From assembly GCF_000516985.1 (NCBI RefSeq), contig NW_006917096.1:3705606-3769605 (forward strand): 64,000 nucleotides of DNA, read 5' to 3'. The stretch's first letter is position 1; each line of letters starts with the position of its first letter. This document shows positions 9,224 to 20,416 of the stretch, piece by piece. Position numbers and translations under genes: made by a program. The DNA is from Pestalotiopsis fici W106-1 (Eukaryota > Ascomycota > Sordariomycetes > Amphisphaeriales > Sporocadaceae). The notes below the pieces were generated by a model. The model ran no database searches and was not told the origin of the DNA. It worked only from the letters and a program-made list of their open reading frames with translations.

Positions 9224-10925
9224 TCAATCTTTCTTAAGTCCGACCTTTCCAACAGATCGGAGGCCCCAGCTGCATATTCCAACCGAAAGGCCACAAAGTG
9301 CCATGCAGAACCAGAATGCTGCCTGGTATCCATATACTAACCTTTGCGACTGCTCGATATCCTCGGACGCTCGTGCAGAGACCGCACCAGCGATCAAGGT
9401 TCCCACGGCGAGACCAAGAGTTTTTCCTATCTGTGCAACAGTGTTGAAAACACCGCCTGCTGTTCCCTGCATATTCGGCTCGAACAGTGACGAGATTATC
9501 AGGTTGGAGACTGTATACAGACAATCTGCACCAATTGCGTTGAGGGTGAGAGCCGGAAATGCCGCGGACCAGTAGCTTTGTTGGGGGCTAGCAAGTGCCA
9601 TAAGCAATGGCGCCACTGTGCTGACCACGGTCGATATAAGAATAATGTAGTTTGCTCTAACTCGATGCACCAGGAAGCCAATGGAGAATCCTATTGCGGC
9701 GCCGGCGACGGGCTGAGGTAGGAATCGAAGCGATGTGTCAAGAAGCGAGACTTGCTCTACCAACTGAAACCACAATGACATGAATTGTTCAAACGAGTTG
9801 AATGCACCCCATATCAGAAGAACACTGGCACAAATGCAGCTGAATTTAGTTTGTCGCCAGAGGGAATTTGGGATCAAGGCTGATCGTCCAAGTTTCACTT
9901 GACGGCCTTGCCACCAAACAAAGACTGGACATAAAGCTGCTGCAATGGAAAGCATGGTGATATTGGATTTGTATGAGACGGACCATCCTTCTGCAGTGAT
10001 TATGCTATATCGAGATTAGTAAATACTTTATGAGGCCCAGGCGGAATCATCAACTCACGTCAAGACATAGGATATCAATGCCAGTAATGTGGTCATGACC
10101 GAGGTGCCCACCCAGTCGATAGATTCCCGGAGGGATCGCCACTCAACTGGTGCTTCTCGAGATGGGCCGGCAAGACTGAATACTGCAAGGATGCACACAA
10201 ACAGATTGATGCCGGCGGCGACATAAAAGCCGGATCGCCAACCAAGCGACTCGATGAGACCACCAGCCATTACAAGGCCGATAGAAAAGCCTAGGGGTTG
10301 GCCGCTACCCATGGACGCAAAAGCAATGTTCCTAATCCTGCCTTCGGGACATGTCCGCACAATTAATCCCACAGATGAGGGTAGGATTGCAGCTTGTGCT
10401 AGTCCAGCCAGAGCTCGGCATGCTAGCAACTGGCCACTCGTACGCACGAGGCCAGTACCCAATGTAAAGGCAGTCTGCAAAACAATGCCGAGTAAGTATA
10501 CTCTATGGCTTCCCAGAGCGTCCGCCAATGATCCGAAAAGCAGTAATGTGCACGCACACACTAAAGATGATATCGACTGCGGCCTGGTGCAAGACGTTAG
10601 CAACATCAATGCATGTAGGACCAAGTTGGAAGATATCAGCGAATACATGTCTATGAGTATTGCCAACACCACACGGTGTCAACTCTCCGACTTACCACAA
10701 CAGTAGACTAGAGTCCAAACCAACATCTTCGGCGACAGAAGGGATGGCAATAGTCAGCATGCCCACATTGATAGAGCCGACGAAGGTTGCACAAGTCACA
10801 GACGTGATAGTTGTAGCTAATATCAGCCGGCCAGGTCCTCCTACAAAGTCACGAGGCTCTTGCACCCTTGCCATTGTAGACGCTTGGCTAGACCGTTGCG
10901 TGGGCCCTTGGGGGGAGCTCATCAT
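9224..10925 (-). CDS. MFS transporter, DHA2-like
   Basis: Exons 10925-10696, 10583-10059 and 10004-9224 total 1536 nt, or 511 aa. Introns are 112 and 54 nt with GTAAGT and GTGAGT donors. A hydrophilic N-terminus of about 35 residues precedes the first helix. LLLWPQSISSLVCACTLLLFGSLAD matches the DHA2 helix-2/loop motif, followed by GRIRNIAFASMGSGQPLGFSIG and a long C-terminal hydrophobic half; 12-14 helices are expected. The family exports drugs, metabolites or organic acids by proton antiport. The gene converges on the lactonase with 124 bp between stops, the tightest spacing in this part of the window. Whether it serves the same pathway is inference. Tandem ATGs lie at 10925 and 10922. Confidence 0.88.
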
Positions 10926-12505
10926 GGCACCCTTTGGCGCAAGGCAAGTTGCTGTTCAATAGTCCCGTTGCTGTAATGAACTTGTTGGTTTGAGATTCTA
11001 CGAAACATTAGAACAGAGTGATTGGAATTGCCATATGGGGTGCACAGAATAGTAAATTTGTGTGCATGAGTCAGAAATTGCGCGGCATCGGAGATTTCGG
11101 CGTTTATCAGAGTAATTGACATTTAATCGTCAAACATATTTGTATAAAGGCTAACTTTTTAGCCTGACCCGCCCAGAGCAGGATATGAATGGGACGCCAC
11201 GTAAGCCGACCTAGTACCTAGCACCTAAGTGGTCTGTCTGCGGATCATTGAATTTGCAGCAGTCATTACGTTGTGCTCCAACCAGAGCATCCAAGTCGTC
11301 GCTTTAGTCTATATACCTAGTAAGCAGCTGGCAACATGATCCATTCGTGAAGACGTATTGCGCGAGTCATGGCCATATACAACAAGTTCTCTAGGTTGAT
11401 ACTCAGTAATGAGTGATACAAGTGGCAGTCGGGTTGGCGTTGCAATTCGAGGCTTTGCAACAATATCATAGCGCTTCAACTACTGCAGCTTCCATAGGGA
11501 TCAATAACTCCAATGAAAGCAAGCTGGTAGAGTGCACACTGAGTGCCTTTTTCACTTTCTAAACTGAGCTCTTGGCAGTGTGGTTTGTGCTGTTAACAAG
11601 CCTGTATGAGCTGTTGCTGAAGTGACTGGAATTATCTCAAGCCTCAATGGCTGGTACATGTTTCACCAGCGCTATATTGAACATCTTCGTAATTGGCTCG
11701 CTCATAGAGCCAACATCATTCTGTGCTTCCGTTCCGCCCGCAGCTTCGTCCAGTTTGACTCTGGTCGGCATTGGAATGATCGACTTGAAGGGGGCAGTGC
11801 TCCTTGGCAATCCCGACCAGTCAGATGCCCGGGAAAAGGTGGCAGGCCCAGTCCGGCGATGCACCAACTGCTCACAAGTCTACTTCCGGGTTGAAACTGG
11901 CTCTAAAACACCCCTTGCCGATGGTTGCTTCCCCTATCCGGCCTCCGTGAACTGCGTCCGTTTTCCCTGTCCAATGCCGCCCCCCTTGCGCGGTTGCCTG
12001 GCCTGTAGCTATGGACCAATCAGATTCGTAGTTTGTAACTTCCAAGCTCATTTGGATTGGAACGCATCGTTTGTTTTCTTTTCCTTTCTCCATGTCACAT
12101 CTTTGCGCTCCGTTGGTTGTACTCGATTTATGCCTTGGAATTTTATATCTGAAAGCAGTCAACCTATGCCTCGAGGTGCGACCCCAGATGTCCTTCCATG
12201 CAATCCAAGAGGTAGCAAGAGAAAGAGGACTACTGTCATAAGTAATAGAAGTACGGCCGTCTGCGAACCCAGTTCGTGATCAGATTAAACAGCAGAGACT
12301 CATTCACCGCACCCTTTCATCAAGGCCCTATCAATTACGACATACCAAAATCACAATGTCTTCCGTAGGCTCTCTCCCTATTTCTTTGCAGGGCTGAGCA
12401 ATACTCTACACTCATCCAAAAAGCAAAGTCTAATAGCAAAGACAGACAAGTCCTGATACCGTTTCACGAGATGATCAGACATATCCTTCGTCCTCCATCA
12501 ACACG
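10926..12505. other. intergenic, 1.6 kb
   Basis: No supported gene. A plus-strand frame at 11647-12279 and minus-strand frames at 11637-11867 and 11872-12162 overlap each other and show no domain, signal or codon pattern that favours one. The 3' part (12290-12500) is pyrimidine-rich and likely the 5' UTR/promoter of the next gene. Confidence 0.5.
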
Positions 12506-13111
12506 ATGATCACTCGTTTCAACCAGTCAGTTGCGCTGCTTCCATCGTTGACTCAAGAGGTTGGCGCTCTTGTTGCTCAGCCCGAGAAGTTCATGCATGT
12601 ATCGGAAGAGATTATTGAGCGATTCAGAAACATGGGAAGCAGTGGCGCAAAACAACCCATTACATCGGCGGATCTCGATTCCTGCATTACTCTGTTGCGC
12701 GAATTCCAAGAGCTCACCAGGGCGCCGATGGAGCAGGCCGGTGAGACACGGGCCCTAGTCGTCCGAGATCCGAAGATCGAAAAGATACGTGGTGGAGTGA
12801 ATGAGGGGATGTTCTTTGTCGCGACACAAGCATTGCAGACGAGCATCAACGACACTAATGCTCTTGACCTTAGGAACGTTCAAGCCTTTAAGATGATAAT
12901 GAAACCTGCACAAATTCTGATAGAGCAGTCAAACGTTGGCATGTTGGAGGATGCGGTTGCTCGAGGCGAGGACCTGGATTCGTTTGTGGATTCCAGTCTG
13001 GATCCTGCCCAGTTCATCAATGGAGGCCGCGCATACAGAGGCATTGATGACGTCGACAGGAACCCTTTGGAGACTCAAGGACGGGGTAAACGCTTCGCTG
13101 GTCAGCCTTGA
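12506..13111 (+). CDS. hypothetical protein, helical, 201 aa
   Basis: A single-exon frame from ATG (MITRFNQSVALLPSL) to TGA. I do not recognise the family. The protein is predicted largely helical and soluble: leucine/isoleucine-rich amphipathic stretches (VSEEIIERFRNM; DLDSCITLLREFQEL; NVGMLEDAVARGEDLDSF) and a polar, Gly/Arg-rich C-terminus. No signal peptide, transmembrane segment or catalytic motif is visible. The upstream region is CT-rich, as is usual before fungal starts. Spurious translation is less likely than for other frames here because composition is protein-like throughout. Confidence 0.55.
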   Translation: MITRFNQSVALLPSLTQEVGALVAQPEKFMHVSEEIIERFRNMGSSGAKQPITSADLDSCITLLREFQELTRAPMEQAGETRALVVRDPKIEKIRGGVNEGMFFVATQALQTSINDTNALDLRNVQAFKMIMKPAQILIEQSNVGMLEDAVARGEDLDSFVDSSLDPAQFINGGRAYRGIDDVDRNPLETQGRGKRFAGQP

Positions 13112-13536
13112 CTGCTGCCGTTGTGCCTAGACCCTCGACATCGCTTTCTTCATTGCAAGCATAGAGAGCATCTGTGGCTCGGGGTCTGATTTCGCGATTC
13201 TTGCGTTACCTAGGTAGTCATAAAACACACACATTCACTTACTTTCCATCATATGAATATGAGTGCTCTCCATATTTGTTTTGATGACCCCGAAATTGAG
13301 TGCTTTGCCAGTTTAGAGTTTTATTTTCACTGTTATTCTGAACATTGCTCTTCTTAATTGACAAAGTATAAAATGAATGAATAGCTGCCGCGGTTGCCTG
13401 GCATGTCTCAGTCCTCCGTATGCTTACCGCCCCGGAGTGGGGTGGTTCTGAAGAATGATCATCGACGTTAATAATGCTTGTCCCATATACTATAACTGTT
13501 TCCTAGAACAATGATTGTCAGCCAAACAATCATTGT
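13112..13536. other. intergenic, convergent 3' ends
   Basis: Lies between the 3' ends of the hypothetical gene and the PAN-like gene. Apart from the hairpin at 13506-13538, nothing is recognised. Confidence 0.55.
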
Positions 13537-13538
13537 TC
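13506..13538. repeat. perfect 13-bp inverted repeat at the PAN-gene stop codon
   Basis: Left arm 13506-13518 (GAACAATGATTGT), 7-nt spacer, right arm 13526-13538, its exact reverse complement. It overlaps the minus-strand stop codon (13537-13539) and so forms the start of that gene's 3' UTR. It could be an mRNA hairpin or the remnant of a palindromic element. Confidence 0.75.
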
Positions 13539-14134
13539 AGAACAGGGTTTTTCCCGCTGCGGCATTGACTAGAGTGCCTAGCGCTCTATGGAAGTCGGAG
13601 GTATCTTCATAGCCTTCAACAAAAGACAACAATGTACACTGCCGTTCCTCTTCCCAAAAGACTAGAGCGACGCATTCGGAATAGGTAGAGCACCTTTTAA
13701 CGCAGTTCTGGAAGTTTTCAGCCGGATCGGTCAAAATTTCGTTGGTACCTCTGCCAAAATCAGGATTGCATTCTATATTGAATATCTGGCCACTTGTGTC
13801 TTCCCACGACGGGATGAGACCTAGGCAGTACGCGTCACTCCTCTTTTTTGCAGTGTTGAGTCAGCCCTTTGTCTCTTGGATAGATCAAATTTGCACAACT
13901 GTATTGCGGGGGAAAGAAAAAAAAACCAAGAATCTCAGAGAATACACGTACTGGGATCAGGGTTTTCAGCGTCGCATCGCTCGCTGCAACGGCACTGGAA
14001 TTCTTTGTGCTGGTTAACTCTGGAGTTGTTGGCACTTTTACAGTTGTAGTCGTCGTGGGAACAGGAGTCGAGATTGCACCATGACAGAACATGGCCGAGG
14101 CGCCGAGACTTTTGATGAGGCTGGAGGATTTCAT
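13537..14134 (-). CDS. putative secreted PAN/apple-like protein
   Basis: Model: exons 14134-13952 and 13842-13537, 162 aa, with a 109-nt intron (donor GTACGT, branch CTGAC, acceptor AAAAAG). The N-terminus MKSSSLIKSLGASAMFCHGAIS is weakly signal-peptide-like. A Ser/Thr/Pro-rich linker (TPVPTTTTTVKV) follows. The C-terminal exon carries Cys residues in a PAN/apple-like pattern (DAYC, IEC, FQNCVKRCSTYSEC, RQC), with the typical 'C...C....C' step after a helix. Such domains bind protein or carbohydrate ligands on secreted fungal proteins. The intron acceptor is chosen because the frame upstream of it has a stop. An alternative start exists at 14158. Confidence 0.5.
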
Positions 14135-15507
14135 TTGACATGCGCCAGAAGAAGACAAAATGGTGTTGCTTAAAGAAAGTGTTAGGAAGAAAGGAGTTCG
14201 AATGCGGGAGTACCAACTGTATTTATAATCCAGATGGAATCACCCAATTTTATCAATTCCTGACGCGACATGTCAAGAAAGTTTATAGAGTTAGGCACAT
14301 TCTTGGCGAGACTGTGAACTAAACGAAAATTTTGTGATAATCTCTTGACTTCGACTGATACCTAAGCCGTGGTCAAACGTTGCCGAAAAGGACATCCTAT
14401 ACCTAACGCAAAAGTGGTCTCAATATTCGAACCCTATATCCCCCCTTGGATGCGGACTGCCCAGACAGGTACAATCGGTCCGAACATCAGCGGACGCCCG
14501 CGCCTTAGCGAACCTTCTTCAGTCGGATCCAGAGACACTGAAAATGGTTCTTTCTGTCCTCAAGGTAACTTTCGATGAGTTTCTATTTTCGCTAACTGTC
14601 TCCTCGACCTGATTTCCACGTATATAAATGAGTCTAGCTGGGCAGTGACGAATGTGAAAGTCTAGGCCTCCATCAGCGCGACCGATAGCACCAGAGAATT
14701 AGATAGCATTTGGGCTTGGGGGAAAACAATTACAGCGTGAAGCACGATGCAACGTCAAGTGTCTGTCACACCTTGTTTGTCTCTTAGTATACATTGGAGT
14801 TGGCCAAATAGGCTCCGGCTAAATGCTATTGTGGACGCTAACTTTGACATCGCCCCAGATGATAAAACGCCTGGGCTAGAGCATGGGTGCATCCCAATAC
14901 AGATATGTATCGAGACTCCTCAGAGTCTATAGGCTAGAAATAATGCACTGCGCACCGTCGCTTATTGTATCACCCAGAGGAGCTAATCCATGAGACTATC
15001 TCATATCAGCGCTTGGCATGATTTTGAAGTCTACAAGGCCATACGGGGAAAGGGGAAAGAAGGTGGAGAGAAAAAGGCTTACAGCAGATCCACATGTGAT
15101 TAGGCGTAGAAGGCCTTCAGTAGGCGGGTGTTGAGCCGTAAGATGGACATATTGGTTCAAATTATCAACGACCTTTGCGTTTGCCTGGATAATCGCTTTT
15201 ATCTCCTCGGGATGAGTTTAATTCTTAAGCCACCATGACTTAGTTTCACAGATGCCCCTTGGATCGAATTCTTTGGAATAGACAAGATATCGCACAAACG
15301 TTATGGAATCATGAGGCTCATTCAGAATGTTTGATAAGGCAAAGATCTTGGGCTTCCAGTTGAGCTGCTGCAACGCATCATGGGGCGTGATAATCTAGCT
15401 GGCAGAGCCGAAAAGCAGACAGATAAGCAAAATGAGTAGTGATTTGCGAAAGTTTCGCGGAGTCATGGTGACTATTTTCTGTTCGATGTCTACCCTAAAG
15501 ATGCTCT
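14135..15507. other. intergenic, 1.4 kb
   Basis: No gene seen. Frames at 14369-14578 and 14747-14932 lack any recognisable feature. Confidence 0.5.
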
Positions 15508-17799
15508 CTATCCTAGAACGATATTTCTCTTCTGAACCTCTACTTTCGCCCAATCATCTTTGTTGATAGAACCAAGCGCCCGTCTATAGGCAATGTTTCC
15601 TTGCCACTCAATTAGCATGACGTTGTGACTAATGACATGATCACAATCTTGAACGTGGATAATGTTGCCACAGTCCAAATGCGAGGAAGACTTGATGCAG
15701 CGGTCATCTGCCTTGTTCTCTGTATTCGAGGAGAGCAGAACAAATTGTCCTAATCTCTTCGAAGCACGCCTCATATAGTCTTCTGGAATCCTCAGACGGC
15801 CAATCCTTTTTCCTGCCAAGATAATAGAGGCCTGTATGATGAGTGTTCTCCGTGGATTGTCCTCTCGAGATTTCCCAGGGTGCCAAAGCGCAAAAGTCAC
15901 CTGTTGAAGAATGTCGAAGCTGAACAATCGTTTCCACCATAGGCCAAGCAGACTTGAAGTTCCATCTTTTACTCGTGGTAATTCGTCACTGCATCTTGCA
16001 TTTTCATCGACATGCACCACCAAGTCCGCCGTGTTTGCAGAGAAGTGTAGATGTTGAAAGATCATTCCATGTTTTGTCGTGGCAGGCTTGGCTTTTGTAG
16101 GCGATTCAAGTTTTTTCAGTATTTTGAAAACTTGTCTCCACGCACATGCGCGTATCGAAATACTGTAAGAATATTTCAAGTCGACTGGAGAGAGCCAGGA
16201 GACTTCAGAAACTAGATTCCCACAAAGTGTCCGAAATGTAACACTGTGTGTACTGGAGAGCCATGCCCAAGATGGCACAGGATATGGTAGTGCATCGGCT
16301 GTCAATCCTCTCGTCAATTGGCGTTCCGTATTATCCTGGTAGGTGCCACCACAGCTGTGTTGCCATAGAAGTGCCGCATCTAATATTTCGAAGGGAACAC
16401 CCCAAATATATCCTTGCGGAAACGACCCTTCTTGGGCTTCTAGGATCCCAGTATATGCCCATAGAGAATCGTTTTTGTCCTTGAAGCTTCTCTGTGAGAA
16501 TATCTCAACGTTTCGACAATACTCTTTCGTACGGCACCTGCGGCTGAATACGTATTTATCATATCCATCTGCAGATCCCCATAAAGATTCCGGACCACTG
16601 CTCTCAGATGATATTGGTTGTAATTCGAGATGCGTGTCCTCCCGCCAGGTCATGCTTTGGCAGATCCAGAAAACTTGGGTTTTTGAAAAGAACAGAATTC
16701 TTCGTGCAAGATATGCCTCTTGGAATGTCCAACCTCGAGTGTTCCAGTGAGTTTTCTTTACCACCCAAGAGACCTTTGGATCAATTGTGATAAGTTCCCA
16801 TGGCCCAAGGCGCTCGACCTGCTGCCACCTCTTCCTCACGTTTCCCCCAACGCCAGGTAAGCCAGCATGCGCAGAGTCCCCTGCGGCTGCGACAATAACC
16901 AAGTCGGCGTCGCCATAGATCTTACCCATGATTGGGAGTTGCATCTTTTTATCGTTCGCATCATCCTGTACTATACAAATTGAATCAACCCACATGTAGC
17001 GGTACCCTATGGCTTTTGAGAACTGCATTGCGTCCATGATAGTTCGTGGAACATCTACCTGTCGAATCCCGCCATTGAGCAGAAACTTGGGCAGTCGCTC
17101 CCGGGTCAACAAAGGTTCCGTATCTTTACCCCATACATAGGACAATGCTATGTACCTATGATTGGAAGCAGATTCAACGACTTTGAAATTTTCCAAATCG
17201 ATCAAGCGTAAGGGCACAGATGCCTGTCTGTGCAGAGAACTGCATTGTTGATGATTCGAGCTGCAGGACTGTATCCAGCCTTTTACGAGATCGACATTGA
17301 CTGTTGGAGGCACTATCCGGCCTTGAGGATACTCGACATCCACAGGGGGCAAGGAAGCATGCTTCCTACAGGCCACAGTCATTCGTGGACATCCATTTGC
17401 TAATATTCTGCCAATCGGTGTTTTCTGTTGTTGACGATCAACTAAAACAACAAGACCACCACCGCACAGAACAAAGCTATCGGCGTCTAGTTTCTTAAAT
17501 AGGCCGAAGTTCCTTGCCTGGATACGAAGATTTCTTGCAGGCGTCTTACTGAGATTTCGTTTGTCAGAGCGGAAGAACGAGCTGATTAGACGGCAGCCTA
17601 GGCATGTTGATATGTTGGCATGGTATTGATCTCGGGTATGCAGGTGGGGCTCTGGCTGTCGTAGACAATCCTCACATTTTCCCCCGTCGCTCTTCATGAT
17701 AAACTCAAACATTGGTTGGCAGGCCGGGCACAAGCCATTTGGCTGACTTTGAGGTCCTTGCTCGAGGACATGATTCAACTTAAGGCACGCCATTTCCAC
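15508..17799 (-). CDS. heterokaryon incompatibility (HET) domain protein
   Basis: Intronless, 763 aa. The HET domain spans about residues 215-372, with its three conserved blocks: RYIALSYVWG (215-224), YMWVDSICIVQDD (268-280) and RGWTFQEAYLARRILFF (355-371). The N-terminus has three CxxC pairs (C24/C27, C42/C45, C66/C69), suggesting a small metal-binding module often seen in front of HET domains. The long C-terminal region has no recognised domain; no WD, ankyrin or NACHT repeats are seen. HET proteins trigger cell death on contact between unlike individuals; partner and specificity cannot be inferred. The open frame is intact over 2.3 kb, arguing for a functional gene. Confidence 0.95.
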   Translation of the reverse strand: MEMACLKLNHVLEQGPQSQPNGLCPACQPMFEFIMKSDGGKCEDCLRQPEPHLHTRDQYHANISTCLGCRLISSFFRSDKRNLSKTPARNLRIQARNFGLFKKLDADSFVLCGGGLVVLVDRQQQKTPIGRILANGCPRMTVACRKHASLPPVDVEYPQGRIVPPTVNVDLVKGWIQSCSSNHQQCSSLHRQASVPLRLIDLENFKVVESASNHRYIALSYVWGKDTEPLLTRERLPKFLLNGGIRQVDVPRTIMDAMQFSKAIGYRYMWVDSICIVQDDANDKKMQLPIMGKIYGDADLVIVAAAGDSAHAGLPGVGGNVRKRWQQVERLGPWELITIDPKVSWVVKKTHWNTRGWTFQEAYLARRILFFSKTQVFWICQSMTWREDTHLELQPISSESSGPESLWGSADGYDKYVFSRRCRTKEYCRNVEIFSQRSFKDKNDSLWAYTGILEAQEGSFPQGYIWGVPFEILDAALLWQHSCGGTYQDNTERQLTRGLTADALPYPVPSWAWLSSTHSVTFRTLCGNLVSEVSWLSPVDLKYSYSISIRACAWRQVFKILKKLESPTKAKPATTKHGMIFQHLHFSANTADLVVHVDENARCSDELPRVKDGTSSLLGLWWKRLFSFDILQQVTFALWHPGKSREDNPRRTLIIQASIILAGKRIGRLRIPEDYMRRASKRLGQFVLLSSNTENKADDRCIKSSSHLDCGNIIHVQDCDHVISHNVMLIEWQGNIAYRRALGSINKDDWAKVEVQKRNIVLG

Positions 17800-18833
17800 G
17801 AGAGAGGCGCAGTTGGGAAAAGCCTAGATGGTCCCCCATCCAATGAAGATGGGAAATCTTGCAACGGGGACTCGCCACGAGACCTTGACTGCTGGCTATC
17901 GGAGCATATTTAGCAGCATTTGGTTAGAGGTGAGAAGTAACAGGTTGATCGACAAGTGGAATCCGAACTACCTAAAAAGAAAAGAGTTACTCACACTTGA
18001 GTCTCTGGTTGCAATGTCCGTGTAACAGACACCCTCTGGATTGAACCGTGTCTAATGTAGATTGCCAATTGCAGCTTCACTAGGAAGAAATAGTGTCTGA
18101 GGAGAGATGTAAATGTTGTACTACCACTTGTGAGGATGCAGAATGAAAATAAAGTCATTGATTGCAGGAAAATGGATGAGGGTCCCATTCGTTGATCGGG
18201 CGTCACTGCTGCGCCGCGAACCCCTTGTTTTTCTACATTGTATGCAGGACTTTGATGACCCCGCACCAGAAATCAAATCAGTCAGTAAACCTTACCAGAG
18301 TATGATTTGTGGAAGAGGCAGCACACTTTTGCTTTTCTGATCGGGTTCACTCATTTGGAAGCCACAACATGTATGGGGACGAGAATCAGACTTGAAATCT
18401 ATAAGTCTGCGCGCCTGTTTGTCGTCTGTTCCATCGCATGTAGGTCTCCAAATGTAATTGACCCACTTGATATACTCGCTCTGGCCCATGACCACGTACT
18501 CAAGAATGTTGTCTGGGAAAAGGTTTTGGAGGTCACCGTCTGCTGGCTTTGACTTGCTTTGACTGGAACATAGTGCTTCAACACGCACCTAAACCTAGAA
18601 TTCCGGATGCACTTGGGCTTGTAATAAATAATGCGGTGCGAAAGGCAGGATTACAGCAACCGATTGGTAGTCTGCTGGACCGTACACAGAATGAGTATAT
18701 CAATCGATACATATCACATCACTGTTCCTCAGGATTTTGCTTTCGTATCACTAAACTTGTATACATATGTTTCCACTGAACTTCAGTTGCAGGGTTTGCT
18801 CAGTCTTTCGCTCTGTTTTACTATATTCTCGCC
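17800..18833. other. intergenic, 1.0 kb
   Basis: Divergent region between the HET gene and the secreted-protein gene. A minus-strand frame at 18292-18588 ends beside a GTAAGG donor-like site but has no recognisable domain and is not called. Confidence 0.45.
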
Positions 18834-19610
18834 ATGATGAAAATCCCCATCGTTTTCAAATGGCTAGCTGCCTTGCCATTTTGTCAAACCGTCACTGTAT
18901 CAGCAGCTGGAAGTCATTTATGCCAAAAGGCGGCATACTCCCAATTTGCACCTTTGTCGACCATTCCGGCAGCCCAGTCATTCTGTTGGGAACGATATCA
19001 CCGTGCTACTGTGACAATAACAAGGACGGTAACATCAGTTGGTGGAGCTGGAGAGACCGATTCTGTCACCGACTCGACGATTGCGAATCCAACTCCATCA
19101 ATCACTTCTCTGGCAAACTCTATTACAGCAACCAACAAAATCGCTCGCCCGAAAATGGAATGTTCTGTTCCACCCGAGATTGCGACCTTGGAATTGTCCG
19201 CTACGACTGAGGACCTAGAAAGGCGAACTATAAGCTACGAGGCAGTCTCTACATCTCAAGACACACAATCTTGTTTTGCATCCGATTCAAAAGTTTCCGT
19301 TGCTGAAATTAAAAACACCCTAAGTCGGTCAGCTTTCGAAGTTTCCACGAGCTCGGGTCCCGATACAAACACAAGACACAGTGAATTTCCAATACTTCTA
19401 GCAACCCCGAGCCATAGCGTCATAGTTCCACCAGATTTGACAGAGTTATTGCACGACTTGCAATCTGCCGCACCAAAGACTATCAGGAAAATCTGCTCTT
19501 GCATTCGCGCAATTCACGTCCCAGTGGCAACAACCAAGACTTTGACAGTGCTTGCCACTTTGGCCAGGGTGGCTGATAGTCCGACCACTCTAGCAAGGCT
19601 GAAACGCTGA
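18834..19610 (+). CDS. putative secreted Ser/Thr-rich protein
   Basis: Single exon, 258 aa, starting MMKIPIVFKWLAALPFC; the second ATG may be used. Residues 1-25 form a plausible signal peptide with cleavage near VSAAG. The mature N-terminus has a Cys-x(20)-Cys spacing (LCQKAA...QSFC), followed by an ATVTITRTVTS stretch. This 'FC......ATVT.T' arrangement recurs at the start of many small secreted proteins of filamentous ascomycetes. The rest is rich in Ser, Thr and Ala, consistent with O-glycosylation. No catalytic domain is recognised. It could be a cell-wall or effector-type protein; function is unknown. Confidence 0.6.
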   Translation: MMKIPIVFKWLAALPFCQTVTVSAAGSHLCQKAAYSQFAPLSTIPAAQSFCWERYHRATVTITRTVTSVGGAGETDSVTDSTIANPTPSITSLANSITATNKIARPKMECSVPPEIATLELSATTEDLERRTISYEAVSTSQDTQSCFASDSKVSVAEIKNTLSRSAFEVSTSSGPDTNTRHSEFPILLATPSHSVIVPPDLTELLHDLQSAAPKTIRKICSCIRAIHVPVATTKTLTVLATLARVADSPTTLARLKR

Positions 19611-20416
19611 CCGCGTCTGCGGTGTTGATTAGCTGGGCAAATCTACACAGTCATATACAACGCGACACGCGATACAAACTTGATGGACAGTGAATATGGA
19701 ATGAACAAGTTAATATGATTATGGGTAGTGAATGAGACACACGGGGCGGCCAAATTGTTATTGCTAATATTTCTGTCCCATTAGACTGCAAGAGTGCAAC
19801 ATATGTTACTGTTAGGTTAAGCGAGACCTGTCCACAAACCCTGCTCTGCCCTAATTGCGCCGTGAGGCCAAAGGGTCAATTTTAAAGTTCCGCAAAGCCC
19901 CGAGATATCAAGGTAGTTGTTGACCTTGAATTATTAGATGACCGCAAGGTTGGGCAAAGCCAGTCAAGCAAGCAAGTAGGAACGTCGAACTTGGTATCAT
20001 ATTTGGTTGGAAGTTAAAGTTAATCGGGGGGAGAAATCGGCCCATGGTACAGGGCCAAGATGCTGCGACACAGTTCAATACAAAGAAAGCACTTGCCGGT
20101 GATACAAAGCGGGACGGACTAATGCAAGAAGCCCAATGGCACTGGGCGACCTAATGGAGAACACCTGGAGGCTCCAGGGCACTCCAATGTTAGTTACACC
20201 ATACTGTATAATCCTGTAGCCCCCCCCCCCCCCCTTATTTAGGTGCTGACCTATACCGTATGTACCTGTTTTACCCCTCTTTCAGCTCACTAGAAACGGA
20301 CTGAGAGGCGTACACCAACCAAAATAGGATTATGATCATTCAAGTCAAACCCATGCACATCGACTTTGTACCCGAATAAGTTGTTTGCCTCGGACTTACC
20401 ACGACGTGCTGATCCA
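19611..20416. other. intergenic with a poly-C tract
   Basis: No gene seen. A run of 15 C occurs at 20220-20234. The last 100 bases are the probable 5' UTR of the hydrolase. Confidence 0.5.
20220..20234 (+). repeat. poly-C homopolymer (15 nt)
   Basis: Fifteen consecutive C, followed by TTATTTAGGTGCTGAC. A second long poly-C tract in the window borders the assembly gap at 50570-50669. Confidence 0.95.

Noticed and set aside
11647..12279. 210-codon open frame upstream of the hypothetical gene
   Set aside because: Cys- and Pro-rich low-quality composition, overlaps equally long frames on the other strand, no domain or splice logic; likely chance.
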